From: Heterohyrax brucei
Taxonomy: Eukaryota; Chordata; Mammalia; Hyracoidea; Procaviidae
Direction: 5' to 3'
DNA: 64,000 nt
NCBI GenBank assembly: GCA_028571685.1
Contig: CM053141.1
Span: 48,482,333 to 48,546,332 of the forward strand
The notes beneath the pieces are model-generated. The model saw nothing but the letters and a program-made list of their open reading frames with translations, was not told the origin of the DNA and searched no databases. The number at the start of each line of letters is the position of its first letter. Positions within the stretch are counted from its first letter, which is position 1. Both the position numbers and the translations under genes were made by a program. Shown here in pieces: positions 1 through 11,924 of the stretch.

Positions 1-723
1 CTTTTTACAAATAGGTTTGCAAATATATTTTTTAGTCTGTGGCTTTGTAAAACCATTTCAGAGGGAAAATTTTTTTTAATTTTTATGAAATTCATTTTAT
101 CAGAATTTCTGTTCTGGTTTCTACTTTTTCTTTAAGAAACCTTTAACAGTCTGATGTGAGACATTTTTCTGTTTAGATATTTTTATGGTTTTAGTTCTTG
201 TATTTAAATCTGACCCATTTTCACTTAATGTTTTGTGTTTGGTGTGAAGTATGGATTGAGGATTATTTTTTCTGTATTGAACTACCTTGAAACATTTTTC
301 AAAAAGTAATCAATTATGTAAGGGGTCTATTTTCTGGACTTCTGTCTGTAGCACCAATCAGCGTGTATTGTTTCACCAAATGTCACATCGTCCTAATTAC
401 TAAAACGTTATAGTAAGTCTTGGAAACACTGGTGGCATAGTGATTAAGTACTACAGCTGCTAGCCCAAAAGGTGGCAGTTCCAGTCCATGAGGCACTGCT
501 TGGAAACTCTGAGGGGAAGTTCTGCTTTGTCCTGTATGGTCACTGAGTCAGAATGGACTCAACAGCGGTGAGTTTTTATAGTAAATCAGGTAGTATAAGT
601 CCTTCAAACTTGTCTATATCTTCATATAAATTTTATCATCATCTTGTCAATTTGTTCAAAAACACCTGCTAGGATTTTGATTGGTCTTATAGATGTTTTT
701 AATCTATGCATTATGTATTTCAG
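1..723 (+). other. ZNF131: ZNF131 intron, 3' part
   Basis: AT-rich intronic sequence leading to an acceptor whose AG is at 722-723, preceded by a T-rich tract. It contains one AfroSINE (421-578). An ATG-led frame running through the acceptor from 644 is an artefact: the residues before 724 are intronic. Confidence 0.75.
421..578 (+). repeat. AfroSINE
   Basis: tRNA-derived SINE: A-box-like GTGGCATAGTGATTAAG, then GCAGTTCCAGTCC in the B-box position, then the conserved tail region ending in TCAGAATGGACTCAACAGCG. Diverged copy inside a ZNF131 intron. Confidence 0.88.
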
Positions 724-1409
724 AAACAAAGAAAATGCAGCTCCACTTGAGGAAAGTAACACGGGAAAAAATGAGGCAAAAAAACGAAAGATTGCAGAAA
801 CTTCCAATGTTATCACTGAGTCACTGCCATCTGCAGAATCAGAACCTGTTGAAATTGAGGTGGAGATTGCTGAAGGCACCATTGAAGTGGAGGATGACAG
901 CCTGGAAACGTTAGAGGAAGTGGCTTCTGCCCGGCAGTCCGTCAAGTACATTCAGAGCACAGGGTCCTCTGATGATTCTGCGTTAGCTCTGTTGGCGGAT
1001 ATTACCAGCAAGTACCGTCAAGGTGACAGAAAAGGACAGGTGAAAGAAGAAGACGGCTGTGCATCTGACCCCACAAGCAAACAGGTAGAAGGTATTGAAA
1101 TTGTGGAACTTCAGCTGTCACATGTGAAGGACTTGTTCCATTGTGAGAAATGTAACCGTTCATTTAAATTGTTTTACCATTTTAAGGAGCACATGAAATC
1201 ACACTCGACTGAGAGTTTCAAGTGTGAAATATGCAATAAAAGGTACCTTCGGGAGAGCGCCTGGAAGCAGCACCTCAACTGTTACCACCTTGAGGAAGGT
1301 GGAGTCAGTAAGAAACAAAGAACTGGGAAAAAAATTCACATATGTCAGTACTGTGAGAAACAGTTTGACCACTTTGGACATTTTAAAGAGCATCTTCGAA
1401 AACATACAG
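724..1409 (+). CDS. ZNF131: ZNF131 coding exon with zinc fingers 1-3
   Basis: Internal coding exon of a BTB/C2H2 zinc-finger transcription factor acting in the nucleus. The acceptor AG is at 722-723 and the donor GTAACT begins at 1410. The first base completes a split codon and the last base (1409) is the first base of a glycine codon, so the exit phase is 1. The first ~137 codons are a polar, acidic linker containing the basic stretch KNEAKKRK, a plausible nuclear localisation signal. Three C2H2 fingers follow: 1136-1204 (C-x2-C...H-x3-H), 1217-1288 (H-x4-H) and 1337-1405. The linker sequence and the finger order match my memory of ZNF131; the family BTB domain should lie in upstream exons outside the window. 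No stop or frameshift interrupts the frame. Confidence 0.95.
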
Positions 1410-2476
1410 GTAACTGGGAAAGCTTTTAAGAGTGTGTTTTTTCCACGTTCATTCCAAGTCTAAGTGCTAATAATCTTTTATTAGTACTATAGAGACCAAC
1501 TCTTAATATTTTGTAATGTGCCGGTTAAATACATGTTGTTTTTACAGTATCACTTTTAAAGACTGATTCTTAAAGAGCACATCAGTATCATCTTTGAAAG
1601 AAGCTGTTGCTCTTATGCATTGCCATTTTGTTGTTTAAAGAATGTAAAACGTGGTTTGTAGTTTATTATGATGATTTATTGTTAAATCCTGACTGTAGTA
1701 AATTTTAAGTGTTTTTGTATTGTCTGTATCTTGTTAACATGTTACATGGTTGAGTACATTACAACAAGTCCCTTACATGTTTATACTCTTGTGTACGTGT
1801 GGTCTTTCTCTGTTTCAACCTGGTAGATAAGTAAGTGGTATGGCTGCATCTTACCACCGCCTCTCCAAGGACAGATGTGTCAGGACTGTTGGACAGAGCA
1901 GGATAAGGTCTTTGTTGTTCCTTGTTCTGGGAGCCATCTCGGCATGGAGACCCAGGAAAGTTAGCTTAGAGCCTCTGGCCCTCATAGTTCTGCATCCTCT
2001 GTGCTTATTTTTCCTCTGTCATGTCCTGCTTCCCAAGCTTTCTTGGCTAGGTGTCCTCCACCGGAGACAGCAGCTACAAACCGTGCTTTATAACAAGGAT
2101 GTGGAGAGAGCCGTTATGGTGGGTGTGCTCATACCTCTGGACATGTGTTTACAAGTCCTTGTCTGTGTGATGGTTAAGGCCTTTTAGGTTCTTAACCCAC
2201 AGTAAATACAGCATAGGGATTCTATACTGTTTAGAATTTCTCTTTTTGATACTGGGATTGAAATAACTTGTGCTAATCTTTTTTATAGACCCCTCACTGT
2301 CCAGAGTTGCTCTTTACTCATGACCTGAAATTGAGGGACCAAATAAATTCAATAATATGGTATCCCTCTGTGTAGACTCTTGGTATCAGTACTCAGGAAT
2401 TGAACAAATAGACGAATAGCAAGGGAAATTTCATCCTGTACTTATAGCTCACTGTGGTTTTAAATGGATTTAAGGT

Positions 2477-2632
2477 ACTATTACGGCAGTGGTTAAGACA
2501 TATGGTGAGCTACAGCTGCTAAGTAAAGGTTGGCAGTTTGAACCCACCAGGTATTCCTTGGAAACTCTTTGGGGCAGTTGTGACTTGTCTTGTAGGGTTG
2601 CTATGAGTTGGAATCATCTCACTGGCAATGGG
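2477..2632 (+). repeat. AfroSINE
   Basis: Recognised by GCAGTGGTTAAG, GCTACAGCTGCTAA, GGTTGGCAGTTTGAACC and the tail GGGTTGCTATGAGTTGGAAT. About 8 bases are inserted in the tRNA-related part. Confidence 0.88.
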
Positions 2633-3549
2633 TGGGTGATAGGCATATGTGAAATATTTAAGGGAAATACTCAATTTTTCAGACACTTTGTATCTGTTGT
2701 ATATTTGAGAACTGCCTATAGTTGTATTTTTTTGGTCCTTAAAAACCAAGTGTTCATCTGTTTTACTGGTCTACATGCATTTTTTAAAATAAGATTAACG
2801 ATTAATTTTATAAAAGGATTGATATACCAGCAGCACATTAATTTAGTAAATAAATGTTACTAGGTAAGTGATGCACTCGGATAGAATTTGAATGTACCAT
2901 GATTTTCTAGGAATGTAAAAAGAGCAGCAGTTGTATTTTTGGCCCTAAACATTATCTAGTGACATTTACCTGTTTGAAAATTGGGTAGCAGAGACCACTT
3001 TGGAAGTTTGTAAATGTGCGTTTCAGGTCCTGTGTTTTGTATTTTGCACTGGAATGTGGAATATGTTCTTGGACGTTGTCTTTCCCTCCAAAATGATGTA
3101 AGACAATTTAGTAGTTGTTAAAAAAAAAGTCTAGAATCAAATGTCAGTTGGAGAAGCAGTTCAGCACACATATCAAACTGATTTTTTTTAATCTCAGCCA
3201 ATCACTATGCAAGTAATTGGTGGTGACAAGATAGTTGTAATCACTTAGTGAATTCATGAAGAGCATAAGTGAGTAATTTTAAATTGTGTTTAACTTAGTA
3301 AAAGATGGATCATTGTTCCTTGTAACAAACTAAGTGTAATGACAGATTATCATGTTCCTATGCCCTACCCCCAAAACACTTGGTTTCATATTTTGCATAA
3401 TTTTTTTACCAGGTTGGTTTTTTGGTATGTTCTTAAAGTGTGCACTGTTAACTGTTTGCTTGATTTGCAAAATTTCAGTGTTAATTGACCTCTGAATTAT
3501 TTTGTTTCCATTTGGAAAATAGTAATGATTATAAGAACGTGCTAGGCTG

Positions 3550-4120
3550 TGGAGGTAAAGAGATTTTTAGAGTCCTTATCTTCAAGGAACTGATTTATGC
3601 TGAGGAATTGAGCAGGCACAGTTCCCATGTGGTGAACTAAGTGCTGATGGAGGTGAGCACAGAGTCCTGTGGGAAGGCCTGCCTTGGCATTGATGGAAGG
3701 TTTATCCCATGATGACTCATGGAAAAAGCCCTTAGCTGTAAGAAGGGCATGCTAGGCAAAGTGATGGACCATACGCAGGCAGAGAAATACAGGAAGCAAG
3801 CTGTTCAGAGCACTGCTGGTAGTTTTTTTATGACTGAAGGCTGGGGCCCAAGCAGAAGAATCCTAGGGTATGTGGCTGAGAGGTAGGGAGGACTGACCAG
3901 GAAACGCACACTCAGGAATAGTGGGGGATCTGGAAGTGGCTTACGGGGAAGAGAAAGTGAGGCTGAGCTCACCTAGTTGTTTCTGTAAGTGCTGTAAATG
4001 AGTTTCAGTATTTTCCTTTCATGTCAAGGCATTTTAGGCCAGGTAGAGATCTGATCAGATTTATATTTTAGAAGTATTACTGGCAGGTAGGTTGGAGTTG
4101 GGTGAAACCTGCTAGCTCTA
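3550..4120 (+). repeat. Ancient interspersed repeat (L2-like, family unsure)
   Basis: Degenerate sequence with the pattern AGGAAGCAAGCTGTTCAGAG ... GGCCAGGTAGAGATCTGATC ... ATTTTAGAAGTATTACTGGC. The same pattern recurs near 33.3-33.7, 35.08-35.17 and 55.8-56.3 kb. It resembles widespread old mammalian repeats; the family name is not certain from reading alone. Confidence 0.45.
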
Positions 4121-4209
4121 ATTAAAAGGCTTCTGGTGTGTTCTAAACAAGAATGAGGACTGGACTAAAGGCAGCAATAGTGGGAACCTTTTGGACACTT
4201 AAGTAGTCA

Positions 4210-4398
4210 GAGGAGTCCTGGTAGCGCAGTGGTTAAGAGCTCAGCTGCTAACCAAAAGGTTGGCAGTTCAAATCCACTACCTGCTCTTTGGAACCTGCGG
4301 GGCAGTACTGCCCTGTCCTATAGGGTCCCTGTAGGGTTGTTGTGAATTGGAAGCAACTAGATGGAAATGAGTTGGGGTTTTTTGTTTTTTCTTTTTTC
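4210..4398 (+). repeat. AfroSINE
   Basis: Nearly complete copy: GAGTCCTGGTAGCGCAGTGG head, CTGCTAACCAAAAGGTTGGC core, and a T/G-rich tail at 4370-4398. Confidence 0.93.
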
Positions 4399-5029
4399 AG
4401 TTAGTGGGTAAACTCAATAGGAGTTGGTAGTCAGTGAGATATGAGGATAAAAGAGTGTTATCCCAGCTTTTTGGTTTCGATGCTACACTTTGGGAGGTAT
4501 TACTAACTTAGAAAGGAAAATACAGACAAATAGGCAGTTTTGCCAGGGACGTGTTGACATACATTCGTTTGGGACACTCAGTGTGAAAGAGAACCTTTAA
4601 TCATGTTTTCAAATAGGGGTACCCTAGTTAACCCAGAGATGGAGTATGGTATCCTAGAAAGAAAGTGGGCCCAGAAATCAGAATCTGATTTCAACTCCAA
4701 TTCCGACATTTGCCACCGTGATGACCGTCACTCGTTGCTTTCTGGGTAGATAAGGGTGATGATACTTTTCTCTGTGGCATAGAAGAAAAAATGGTGGAAA
4801 CACTTTGAAAACAGTACTGCCCATATCTAAAGTTACTATTTCTAGATTTTATTGGACTCACTATTTTTTTAAATAGAAGTTGGTATTTTCTACGTCAGTA
4901 GTTCTCTCCAGAAGCAGCTACTGCTTTCATTTTTCATTTTTTCCCTTCAGGTATGTTCTTTGCATTTTCAGTAAGAACACACACACACAAGAGCATACAG
5001 TACATAGTGTTACGTCATTTATTTAACTT

Positions 5030-5330
5030 GTAGCATTTATGAATAGTTTATATCTTTTCCACTATTATGGGTATAACCATAATTTACTTAACCACTGCTT
5101 CCTTGTTAATAGATATTTAGGTTGTTACCAGTCTTCTGTAGACACTGCGCAGCAGTAAACATGTTTGTGCATGTGTCTTGTCATACATATAAAAGTAATC
5201 TAAACACTTTAAGAGCAGAATTGCTACATCAGAGAATACATGCATTTTAAATCTTGGTTTTCTAAATTTTACCATATTGCCCTCTGAAGATGCTGTGTCA
5301 ATTTATAGGTTTCATTTATGTTTTAATAAA
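5030..5330 (-). repeat. LINE-1 3' UTR fragment, antisense
   Basis: Antisense match to the old-L1 pattern: AATAGATATTTAGGTTGTTA, then GCAGCAGTAAACATGTTTGT, then GCAGAATTGCTACATCAGAG and ATATTGCCCTCTGAAGATG. Confidence 0.6.
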
Positions 5331-6192
5331 TTAAGTAATAATGCCATAAAACTTAGCCATTTAACAATATCTACATTTTTGGAATTTTTGTACAAAGACT
5401 AATTCTTAGGTGAGTAGGGCTTCTCTCCCAAATGAACTTTTTAATCACATGAAAATTGTACAAAATGAACTATAATTGTCAAGGAAAAAAACATAGTTCA
5501 GGGTTATTTTGTGCTGCCCCCCTTCTGGCTTCTCTGTCCTGTTTGGACCTTACGGCATGCTACTCACGTCCTCATTTCTTACACTCTAGCATATTCCGTT
5601 GACTTTTGTCTCTGTCTGCTCATAAACACTTTCTTCTGGAATCACTGTAAGCATTTGCTCCTGCTTCCCGGTTGCTCAGCAGTGCTGGGGAAAACGTGTG
5701 TTTCAGATCTTAAGTTGGGCCCTTTGGTGTCCAGTTTACATCTTTGTGTCACTGCTATTCCAGGCCTTGACTCAAGACCCTTTCCCACCCCCCACCCCTC
5801 AGCAGGGGTCACGGGTGTCCTGCCCCCAGCTTCCCTGTGGCAGCATCCATTGTTGTTGTCTGCCCCTCCCTTATTAACCAGGCAGGTTCTGGATCCCGTG
5901 AAAGCTGATGTCCTTCCCAAGACTGTTCTGCTGTAGTTGTCGGTTCCTCCTTTCCTTCCTCCTTGTGTCTCTTCTTGCCCACAAATAAACATAACTCTCT
6001 TGGCGTAAAGAACGCACTTAGTGACTGTTGCCTTCTAGTTACCTGTCTTCTTCCAAGCTTTCCTGAAGGAAACTCTGTACTGACTGTTCATTTACTTGTC
6101 TCTTACTCCCTCAGCCCACTGTGGTCTGGCTTCTGAGCCACCGCAGCACTGACACTGTTTTGCTAGCATTATTATAATCTCCTGTTAATATT

Positions 6193-6346
6193 CTGGAAAC
6201 CCTGTTGGCATAGTGGTTGGGTTTGGCTGCTCACCACAAGGTTGGTAGTTCAGATCTACCGGGCTGTCTATGGAAACTCTGTCTTGTAGGGTTGCTATGG
6301 ATGAGAATCAACTCAGTGACAAGAAGCTTGTTTTTTTGGTTTTTAT
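6193..6346 (+). repeat. AfroSINE
   Basis: GGAAACCCTGTTGGCATAGT head, AAGGTTGGTAGTTCAGATCT core, GGGTTGCTATGGATGAGAAT tail, followed by a T-rich end. The middle is slightly deleted. Confidence 0.88.
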
Positions 6347-7392
6347 TAATACCTAACCTGACATCTCTCTTCAGTTTTGCACTGTTGAGTATCCCTGTAC
6401 TCCTAAAATTTCTTCCATACGGTCCCTCAGCATTGTCTTCTGGTTTTCCCTCTGTGCTGGCTGTTCTATTTCCTTTGCTGGCTCGTCTGTCTGTCCTTTT
6501 AATTTTGTGATTCTTTTGTCATACAGCATAACTCTGAGAAATGTTACCTCCTGGTAAGGTTTTCATTACCACGTAAATAACCCACATCTACCTGTCAGTC
6601 TTCCCTCTTTGGGGCACCAGATTTGTCTATGCAGCTGCCTGGTAGACATTGTCACTCTGCTCTGTGAGCACCTCATACTCCATAGACCCAGCATACCCCA
6701 CCCCAAGCCTGCATGGGCTTGTGTATGCTTTCTCCTGCTTGGTATTCTGAGCCAGAGATCTGGGAGTCGGTACTGACCCTCCTTATTCCCCACCTGCCAT
6801 GCTGTCTGTGCCTAGAATGAGCTTTCTTTTTCTCTCTCTTCTCATTCAAGGCAGAGTCACACATCCCCTCCCCTTTTATACTGCTGTAGTACATGTTCCG
6901 TGGCCCTTTACCTACCGTGCATTGCAGTTGTTTATTTTTATGTATTTCACCTTCATACCCTGCCCTGAGATACACAGTTTTTGAAAACAAGGATAGTTGT
7001 TGATCTTTTATCTCCATCACCCAGCACAGAATCTGGCATACGGCTCAGCAAGGGCTCAAAAAAATCTTTGGATGGTGATTCATTTTCCTGAATTAGAGAT
7101 TGATCTGGAATGTTGTCTGAGAAAAAATACATAATTTTTTGCAAAATACAAAAACATGGAAAAGAATTCAGATCAAAATTTTATTTCTTCATCAGATGAC
7201 AAATATAACCCTTAAAGACTTATTATTTCTACCTCTGAACGTGGCAAAACATCTGAATTGTAAATTCCGATTCCCTCTGAAGAGTGTACTATTAAAATTA
7301 ACCAGAAAGAAAATAATAAACTCTTAAGAATGTATTTGCATTTGCAGTATTTCTTAATTTGTCTGTGTATGTATATTTTTCTCTTTTAATAG

Positions 7393-7523
7393 GTGAAAAA
7401 CCCTTTGAATGTCCAAATTGTCATGAACGATTTGCTAGAAATAGCACACTCAAATGTCACCTGACAGCATGCCAAACTGGAGTGGGGGCAAAAAAGGGAA
7501 GAAAAAAGCTTTATGAATGCCAG
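7393..7523 (+). CDS. ZNF131: ZNF131 coding exon with zinc finger 4
   Basis: Exon of 131 bases. It starts with GT, completing the glycine codon begun at 1409, and so restores the classic HTGEKPF inter-finger linker across the splice. Finger 4 (7404-7472) is C-x2-C-x12-H-x3-C: the last ligand is cysteine, so it is C2HC and not C2H2. A basic linker with GAKKGRKK follows, then the start of finger 5 (Y-E-C-Q). The exon ends in CAG with donor GTACGTG at 7524, phase 0. The open frame continues a few codons into the intron, but the donor and the match in the next exon define the true end. Confidence 0.95.
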
Positions 7524-8908
7524 GTACGTGTGAGTGCGTTCTGCCCTTAACAGAGGGTTCCCTGCGTGAAATACTGAAAAGTGGAGGATAACACCACTTC
7601 ACACCCACTAGGATGGGCGTTAGCAGAAAGGCAGAAAATAAATATTGGCGAAATGTGGAGAAATTAGAACCCTTCTCATTGCTGATGGGAGTGTCACATT
7701 GCTGATGAGAGTGTCAAATGGTTCTGCCACTATGGAAAACGGTTTGATGATTTCTCAGAAAGTGAGAATTACCGGGGACTCAGTAGATCCACTTTTAGGA
7801 GTACACTGAAAAGACTTGAAAGCAGAAGCATAAACAGAAACTTGTACACAGTATTCAGTAAATCATTATTCACAGTAGTCAGTAGGTAGAAACATCCCAA
7901 GAGTCCATCAGCAGATCAAAGGGTAGCTGAGATGCTTTCTGTATATGCAGTGGAATATCACTCAGCCATAAAGAGAAATGAAGTTCTGATACAGCATGTG
8001 GCATGGATGAACCTTGAAAATATGTTGAATGAAATAAGTCAGACACAAAAGGACAAATGCTGTAACAAATTGCTTAGGTGGAATATCCAGGATAGACTTA
8101 ATGTATGGCAACCAAAGTTTGTTAGTGGTTACTAGAGGTAGGTAGGAGGGGGAAAGAAATAAGTATTACCTAACCAAGTTTCTGTTCTAAAGGTGATGAG
8201 AAACATTGGAAATAGATGGTGGTAGTGGTATAACATGGTGAATACAATTAATGTCGCTGAACTGGACACTTAAAAAAAGTAGTTAAAATGGAAGTTTTTG
8301 TTTGTTTGTTTGTTAGATATATAAAGATAACAGTGTCAAGCAAAGGTGTAGAGCCAGAGGGTTGGAAAGAATATCATTGTCATGATTCTATAAGGGGAAT
8401 TAGAATAGTTTTGTGGGTTTTTTTTTCAGACTCAGCCTTAGATACCAGTATCAACATAAATTATGTTCCATGTAGTGGGTATTCTGAAGCTGGCTTATTC
8501 TTACCTGTAGAATAGTTGTTAGATTGCCAAGGAGGGCAAGTGGAGGAGGCCAGGCAGACTAGCTGTGATTGATGGAGGTATTTTGGTCCCAAATAATGTA
8601 ATGGATTTAAATATTGATCTCATGAGGGAAATTACAGTGTGGTTGCTTTGTATTCCTAGAACTTACATGATACTTAAATCACTGAAGGCAGCATTAAAAA
8701 GTGTTTCAAACTATGTTGGAGAAGTTAACCAATATCAGCTAAAAGATCACAGAAAGCAAAGAATTAAGAAATAACTTGGACTAGATTTTTGCAAATACCA
8801 TATTCATAACATTTAAAAAAAAAACCCAACTCTTAAGGAGAATAAATGTGTCTTTTTCCTTCTGTTTGAATTTGAGTGTTGTCAATACCATCTGTTTGCT
8901 TATTTCAG
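7524..8908 (+). other. ZNF131: ZNF131 intron splitting zinc finger 5
   Basis: Phase-0 intron from GTACGTG to TATTTCAG (AG 8907-8908). It lies between the two zinc-binding cysteines of finger 5. About half is an L1 3' end (7585-8290). The open frames at 7932-8135 and 8288-8515 arise from that L1 and its flank. Confidence 0.9.
7585..8290 (+). repeat. LINE-1 3' UTR, sense
   Basis: Classic L1 3' sequence: AGTGGAATATCACTCAGCCA, then GATGAACCTTGAAAATATG, then GAAATAAGTCAGACACAAAA, ending near the A-rich CTTAAAAAAAGTAG at 8270-8290. Confidence 0.85.
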
Positions 8909-9595
8909 GTCTGTAACAGTGTGTTCAACAGCTGGGACCAGTTCAAAGATCACTTGGTAATTCACACTGGAGATAAACCCAACCATTGTACTCTGTGCGA
9001 TTTGTGGTTTATGCAAGGAAATGAATTAAGGAGGCATCTAAGTGATACTCACAATATTTCGGAGCGTCTAATAACCGAAGAAGTTCTTTCAGTGGAAACG
9101 CGTGTGGAGACTGAACCTGTGACATCGATGACAATTATAGAACAAGTGGGGAAAGTCCATGTGCTACCGTTGCTTCAGGTCCAAGTGGATTCAGCACAAG
9201 TGACAGTGGAGCAGGTCCATCCAGATCTGCTCCAGGACAGCCAAGTACATGAGTCACATATGAGTGAGCTTCCAGAGCAGGTCCAGGTGAGTTACCTGGA
9301 AGTGGGTCGAATTCAGACTGAAGAAGGCACAGAAGTACACGTAGAGGAGCTGCACGTTGAACGGGTGAATCAGATGCCAGTGGAAGTACAAACTGAGCTT
9401 CTAGAAGCAGACTTGGAGCAAGTGACCCCCGAAATCATGAACCAGGAGGAGAGAAAGCCTTGCCAGGCAGATACTGCTGAGGGTGGTGCAGAAGATCACA
9501 AAGATGCTGAGGGTTTAGAGACCAAACCAACAGCAGATTCTCAAGCTGAGGAGGCAGGGAATGAGGACAGAACAGCAATGCCAGTCCTAGAATGA
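8909..9595 (+). CDS. ZNF131: ZNF131 terminal coding exon: fingers 5-6 and acidic tail
   Basis: Last coding exon. The acceptor AG is at 8907-8908 and the stop TGA at 9593-9595. It begins V-C, the second cysteine pair position of finger 5, which ends near 8965. The linker TGDKP is followed by finger 6 (8981-9052, H-x4-H). The remaining 180 codons have no fingers and are rich in Glu, Gln and Val, with repeated VxVEE-type acidic patches, and end in VLE. The three exons in the window encode about 500 residues, against about 620 that I recall for the full human protein, so only the N-terminal BTB part is missing. The frame is intact. Upstream codons visible in the intron (from 8876) are not coding. 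Confidence 0.96.
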   Translation, partial: VCNSVFNSWDQFKDHLVIHTGDKPNHCTLCDLWFMQGNELRRHLSDTHNISERLITEEVLSVETRVETEPVTSMTIIEQVGKVHVLPLLQVQVDSAQVTVEQVHPDLLQDSQVHESHMSELPEQVQVSYLEVGRIQTEEGTEVHVEELHVERVNQMPVEVQTELLEADLEQVTPEIMNQEERKPCQADTAEGGAEDHKDAEGLETKPTADSQAEEAGNEDRTAMPVLE

Positions 9596-10496
9596 AATAA
9601 CAAATAGATTTTTTAATTTACATGTTGTTTTTCAACTGATTGTGGTCAGTGTGACTGTCCTTGTTGACAGACAAGAGGACCAAAGTTAACTGTTTGCTGT
9701 TGTGCTGACTGTTTCTGTTGAAACACACTGGTTTCTACCCCACTTACACCACAAAGGAGGGAACTTTCCCATACACAAATGGGAAACTTGAGAAGTGGAT
9801 ATCTGGAAACATAAATGCATTATATTCTTGTTATATGGTTGGGTACGAATGTATCTATTTTCATTGTGGTAAGGGTTCTCCCTTCCCTTTTCCAAGTCAT
9901 GTTCTTCCTCAAATTTATCCCTGTTGTAAAATCAAATGTAAAATCATTAGAATACAAGCTCATGTATTCTAATGCATGTTAGACAATTGAATATATAGGA
10001 AACAAGGCTGCATGAAGAAAAGTGCATTGTTACTGTGCAGTTCAACTTTGGCTTCTGGCTTCCTTTAGTTTGAGTAAGATTCTTGTTTTCCCCCATAGTC
10101 ACAGGTGCCATCTCTGCAACAGGGACAGAGTGGTGGTGGTGGCATAACTTCTAGAATGTTTAAAAAACAAACAAAAAACCCACACCCATGTGCCTTTTCA
10201 AAACCAACTAAGCTTCTGTAAAGCATCTCTGGTTCTTTCAAAGTTTGTGTGGTAAGGAGCAGTGTAAATGATGCTATAGTGTTTTGTATTTTTGCTTATA
10301 GATGTCAACCACCAATATTTTTTCATTTAAGTTAGGTTCAGAAATTTCATTTAATGGCAGCTGAAAGGGCCATTTTCAATTGGGAAAATTCATTTACATC
10401 TGTGGTAAACTTTATTTTAATGAAAAGTTTGCACTAGTATTTTACCACCAGATGAAAAAAGAAAGGAAAAAAGCACCATTTAATTAATGTATTTAA

Positions 10497-10502
10497 AATA
10501 AA
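10497..10502 (+). terminator. ZNF131: Candidate polyadenylation signal, proximal
   Basis: AATAAA about 900 bases after the ZNF131 stop codon. It could give a shorter 3' UTR. Confidence 0.45.
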
Positions 10503-10676
10503 GTACAGAGAAAAACATGTATATAATATATCAGGCTTTGTTTGGAATGGAATCTTTCCCCCCGATCCTTAATGTAAAGATGTTGTGCTATAACTTTTAA
10601 AGCCATACAAATAAGAGTGCTAAACTGTGGACTTAAAAGTAGGTGTGTAAATATTTTTAATCAGTATTACTTGGAA

Positions 10677-10705
10677 AATAAAATACAACAACCACATAAA
10701 ATAAA
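10677..10705 (+). terminator. ZNF131: Paired candidate polyadenylation signals, distal
   Basis: Two AATAAA hexamers at 10,677-10,682 and 10,700-10,705, followed by T/G-rich sequence (TATGTTATTTTCTTGACCTG). This is the more likely main cleavage region. Confidence 0.55.
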
Positions 10706-10729
10706 CCAATATGTTATTTTCTTGACCTG

Positions 10730-11770
10730 TTGAATATTGGGAGATATTTACATTTTTAAAGTAAACTTTAAAATTATATGTTCATGACTCTTTTTTTTCT
10801 GGTTAGTGTGGAAATCGATCATGTGATCAGATATGTTTTCTCATGTGTCTCTGTACACTTGTTCAATATGACTAATGCACGAGTTAAGATAGAAACTTCT
10901 CAGTATACTCTTTGAACCACTGAAAAATGCAGCTATAAAAAGGAATTGGTTTGAGGAGAAGTTGGTATTCTCTGTAGTTTTTACATAGTGGGCACAAGAG
11001 GAAATGGAATTTTCTTCACAGAGCTTACTGAAACAAATAAGCTCCATTGATGAAGGTGCTGTTTCGAAGATCAGTGACCTCCTTTAGTAAGCCTGAGGTT
11101 TTAAAAAAAAAAAAAACTGCTGAAAGCAAATCAGACATAGAAATAACAGGATTAGGGAGTTGCATTTTTCATTTTATTTTAAGATCAAGAAAAAGGTACA
11201 GAACATTTCAATGTCTTTTGTGTTTGCAGTTACCTACTGCAGAGCTTACCGGTATTTATAAGTTTTTTTTCTTTGAAGTTAGAAAATACTGATAATAGAA
11301 TTACTTCATATCACATTGAACTTTCAGCCTGTCTTACAGATCCATGTTTTGAATTAGCTGTAGTTAAAAAAAAAAATCCATAGTTCCAGTGATTTTTGAA
11401 TGCTCGGGTATGAAGCAAGGTTTATCTATACACATATCTTTTAGGTTTTTCTGTTCTCCAGCTAGAGAGGAGGGCAGAGGCACATGAGAGTGTTCAAGTT
11501 ACTGAGTTTCAGATCTGTCAAGGCCTTTCAGCATATTTGAGGAACAAATATATTGTTAATTTTCATCTTCCTGAAAGGTATAAAGGCTGCTGATGTGCCG
11601 AGAATGCCATTGAACTGGATTGCCCCAGGAGGGGGAACCTGCCAACAAGATAAACTTTATGTTGACGAGCAGTTTGCAGAACATTTAACATAAAATTTGT
11701 ATTTGCTTCAGGTACTGAATTGAATGTCTTATTCCTAGAAAATTGGAATTAGGTAGGTCTAAGGAGCTCT
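10730..11770. other. Intergenic sequence, no gene seen
   Basis: AT-rich sequence with short A runs (about 11,102 and 11,366). The two short open frames (10,841-11,047 minus; 11,047-11,292 plus) show no domain. No clear repeat identified. Confidence 0.5.
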
Positions 11771-11924
11771 GGGGAAACCCTGGTGGTGTAGTGGTTAACA
11801 GCTAACCAAAAGGTTGGCAGTTTGAATCCACCAGGCGCTCCTTGGAAACTATAGAGCAGTTCTGCTGTCTTCCAGGGTCACTATGAGACTGAATCAACAC
11901 AGCGGCACTGAGTCTAGGTTTTAA
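11771..11924 (+). repeat. AfroSINE (cluster member 1)
   Basis: GGGGAAACCCTGGTGGTGTA head, AACCAAAAGGTTGGCAGTTT core, tail ending near AGGTTTT. First of four head-to-tail copies. Confidence 0.92.

Larger units (their letters stand above)
1410..7392 (+). other. ZNF131: ZNF131 intron between fingers 3 and 4
   Basis: Phase-1 intron of about 6 kb, from donor GTAACT (1410) to acceptor TTTTAATAG (AG 7391-7392). It holds AfroSINEs at 2477-2632, 4210-4398 and 6193-6346, an ancient repeat at about 3550-4120, an L1 3' fragment at 5030-5330 and a short CA run near 4978. The open frames at 1840-2187, 5511-5936 and 6217-6510 have no recognisable domain and I do not call them genes. The remainder looks like unique intron. 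Confidence 0.85.
9596..10725 (+). other. ZNF131: ZNF131 3' UTR
   Basis: AT-rich and free of obvious SINE insertions, unlike its surroundings, which fits a transcribed and constrained exon. The end near 10,725 is inferred from the cluster of AATAAA signals; the exact cleavage site is not visible. Open frames at 9718-9972 (+) and 9686-9895 (-) lie within it and lack coding character. Confidence 0.7.

Noticed and set aside
1840-2187. 115-codon open frame in a ZNF131 intron
   Set aside because: No domain, no splice context linking it to ZNF131, and a composition typical of chance translation.
5511-5936. 141-codon open frame with hydrophobic N-terminus
   Set aside because: Intronic, overlapped by an antisense frame of similar length, and no recognisable family; a chance frame in C/T-rich sequence.
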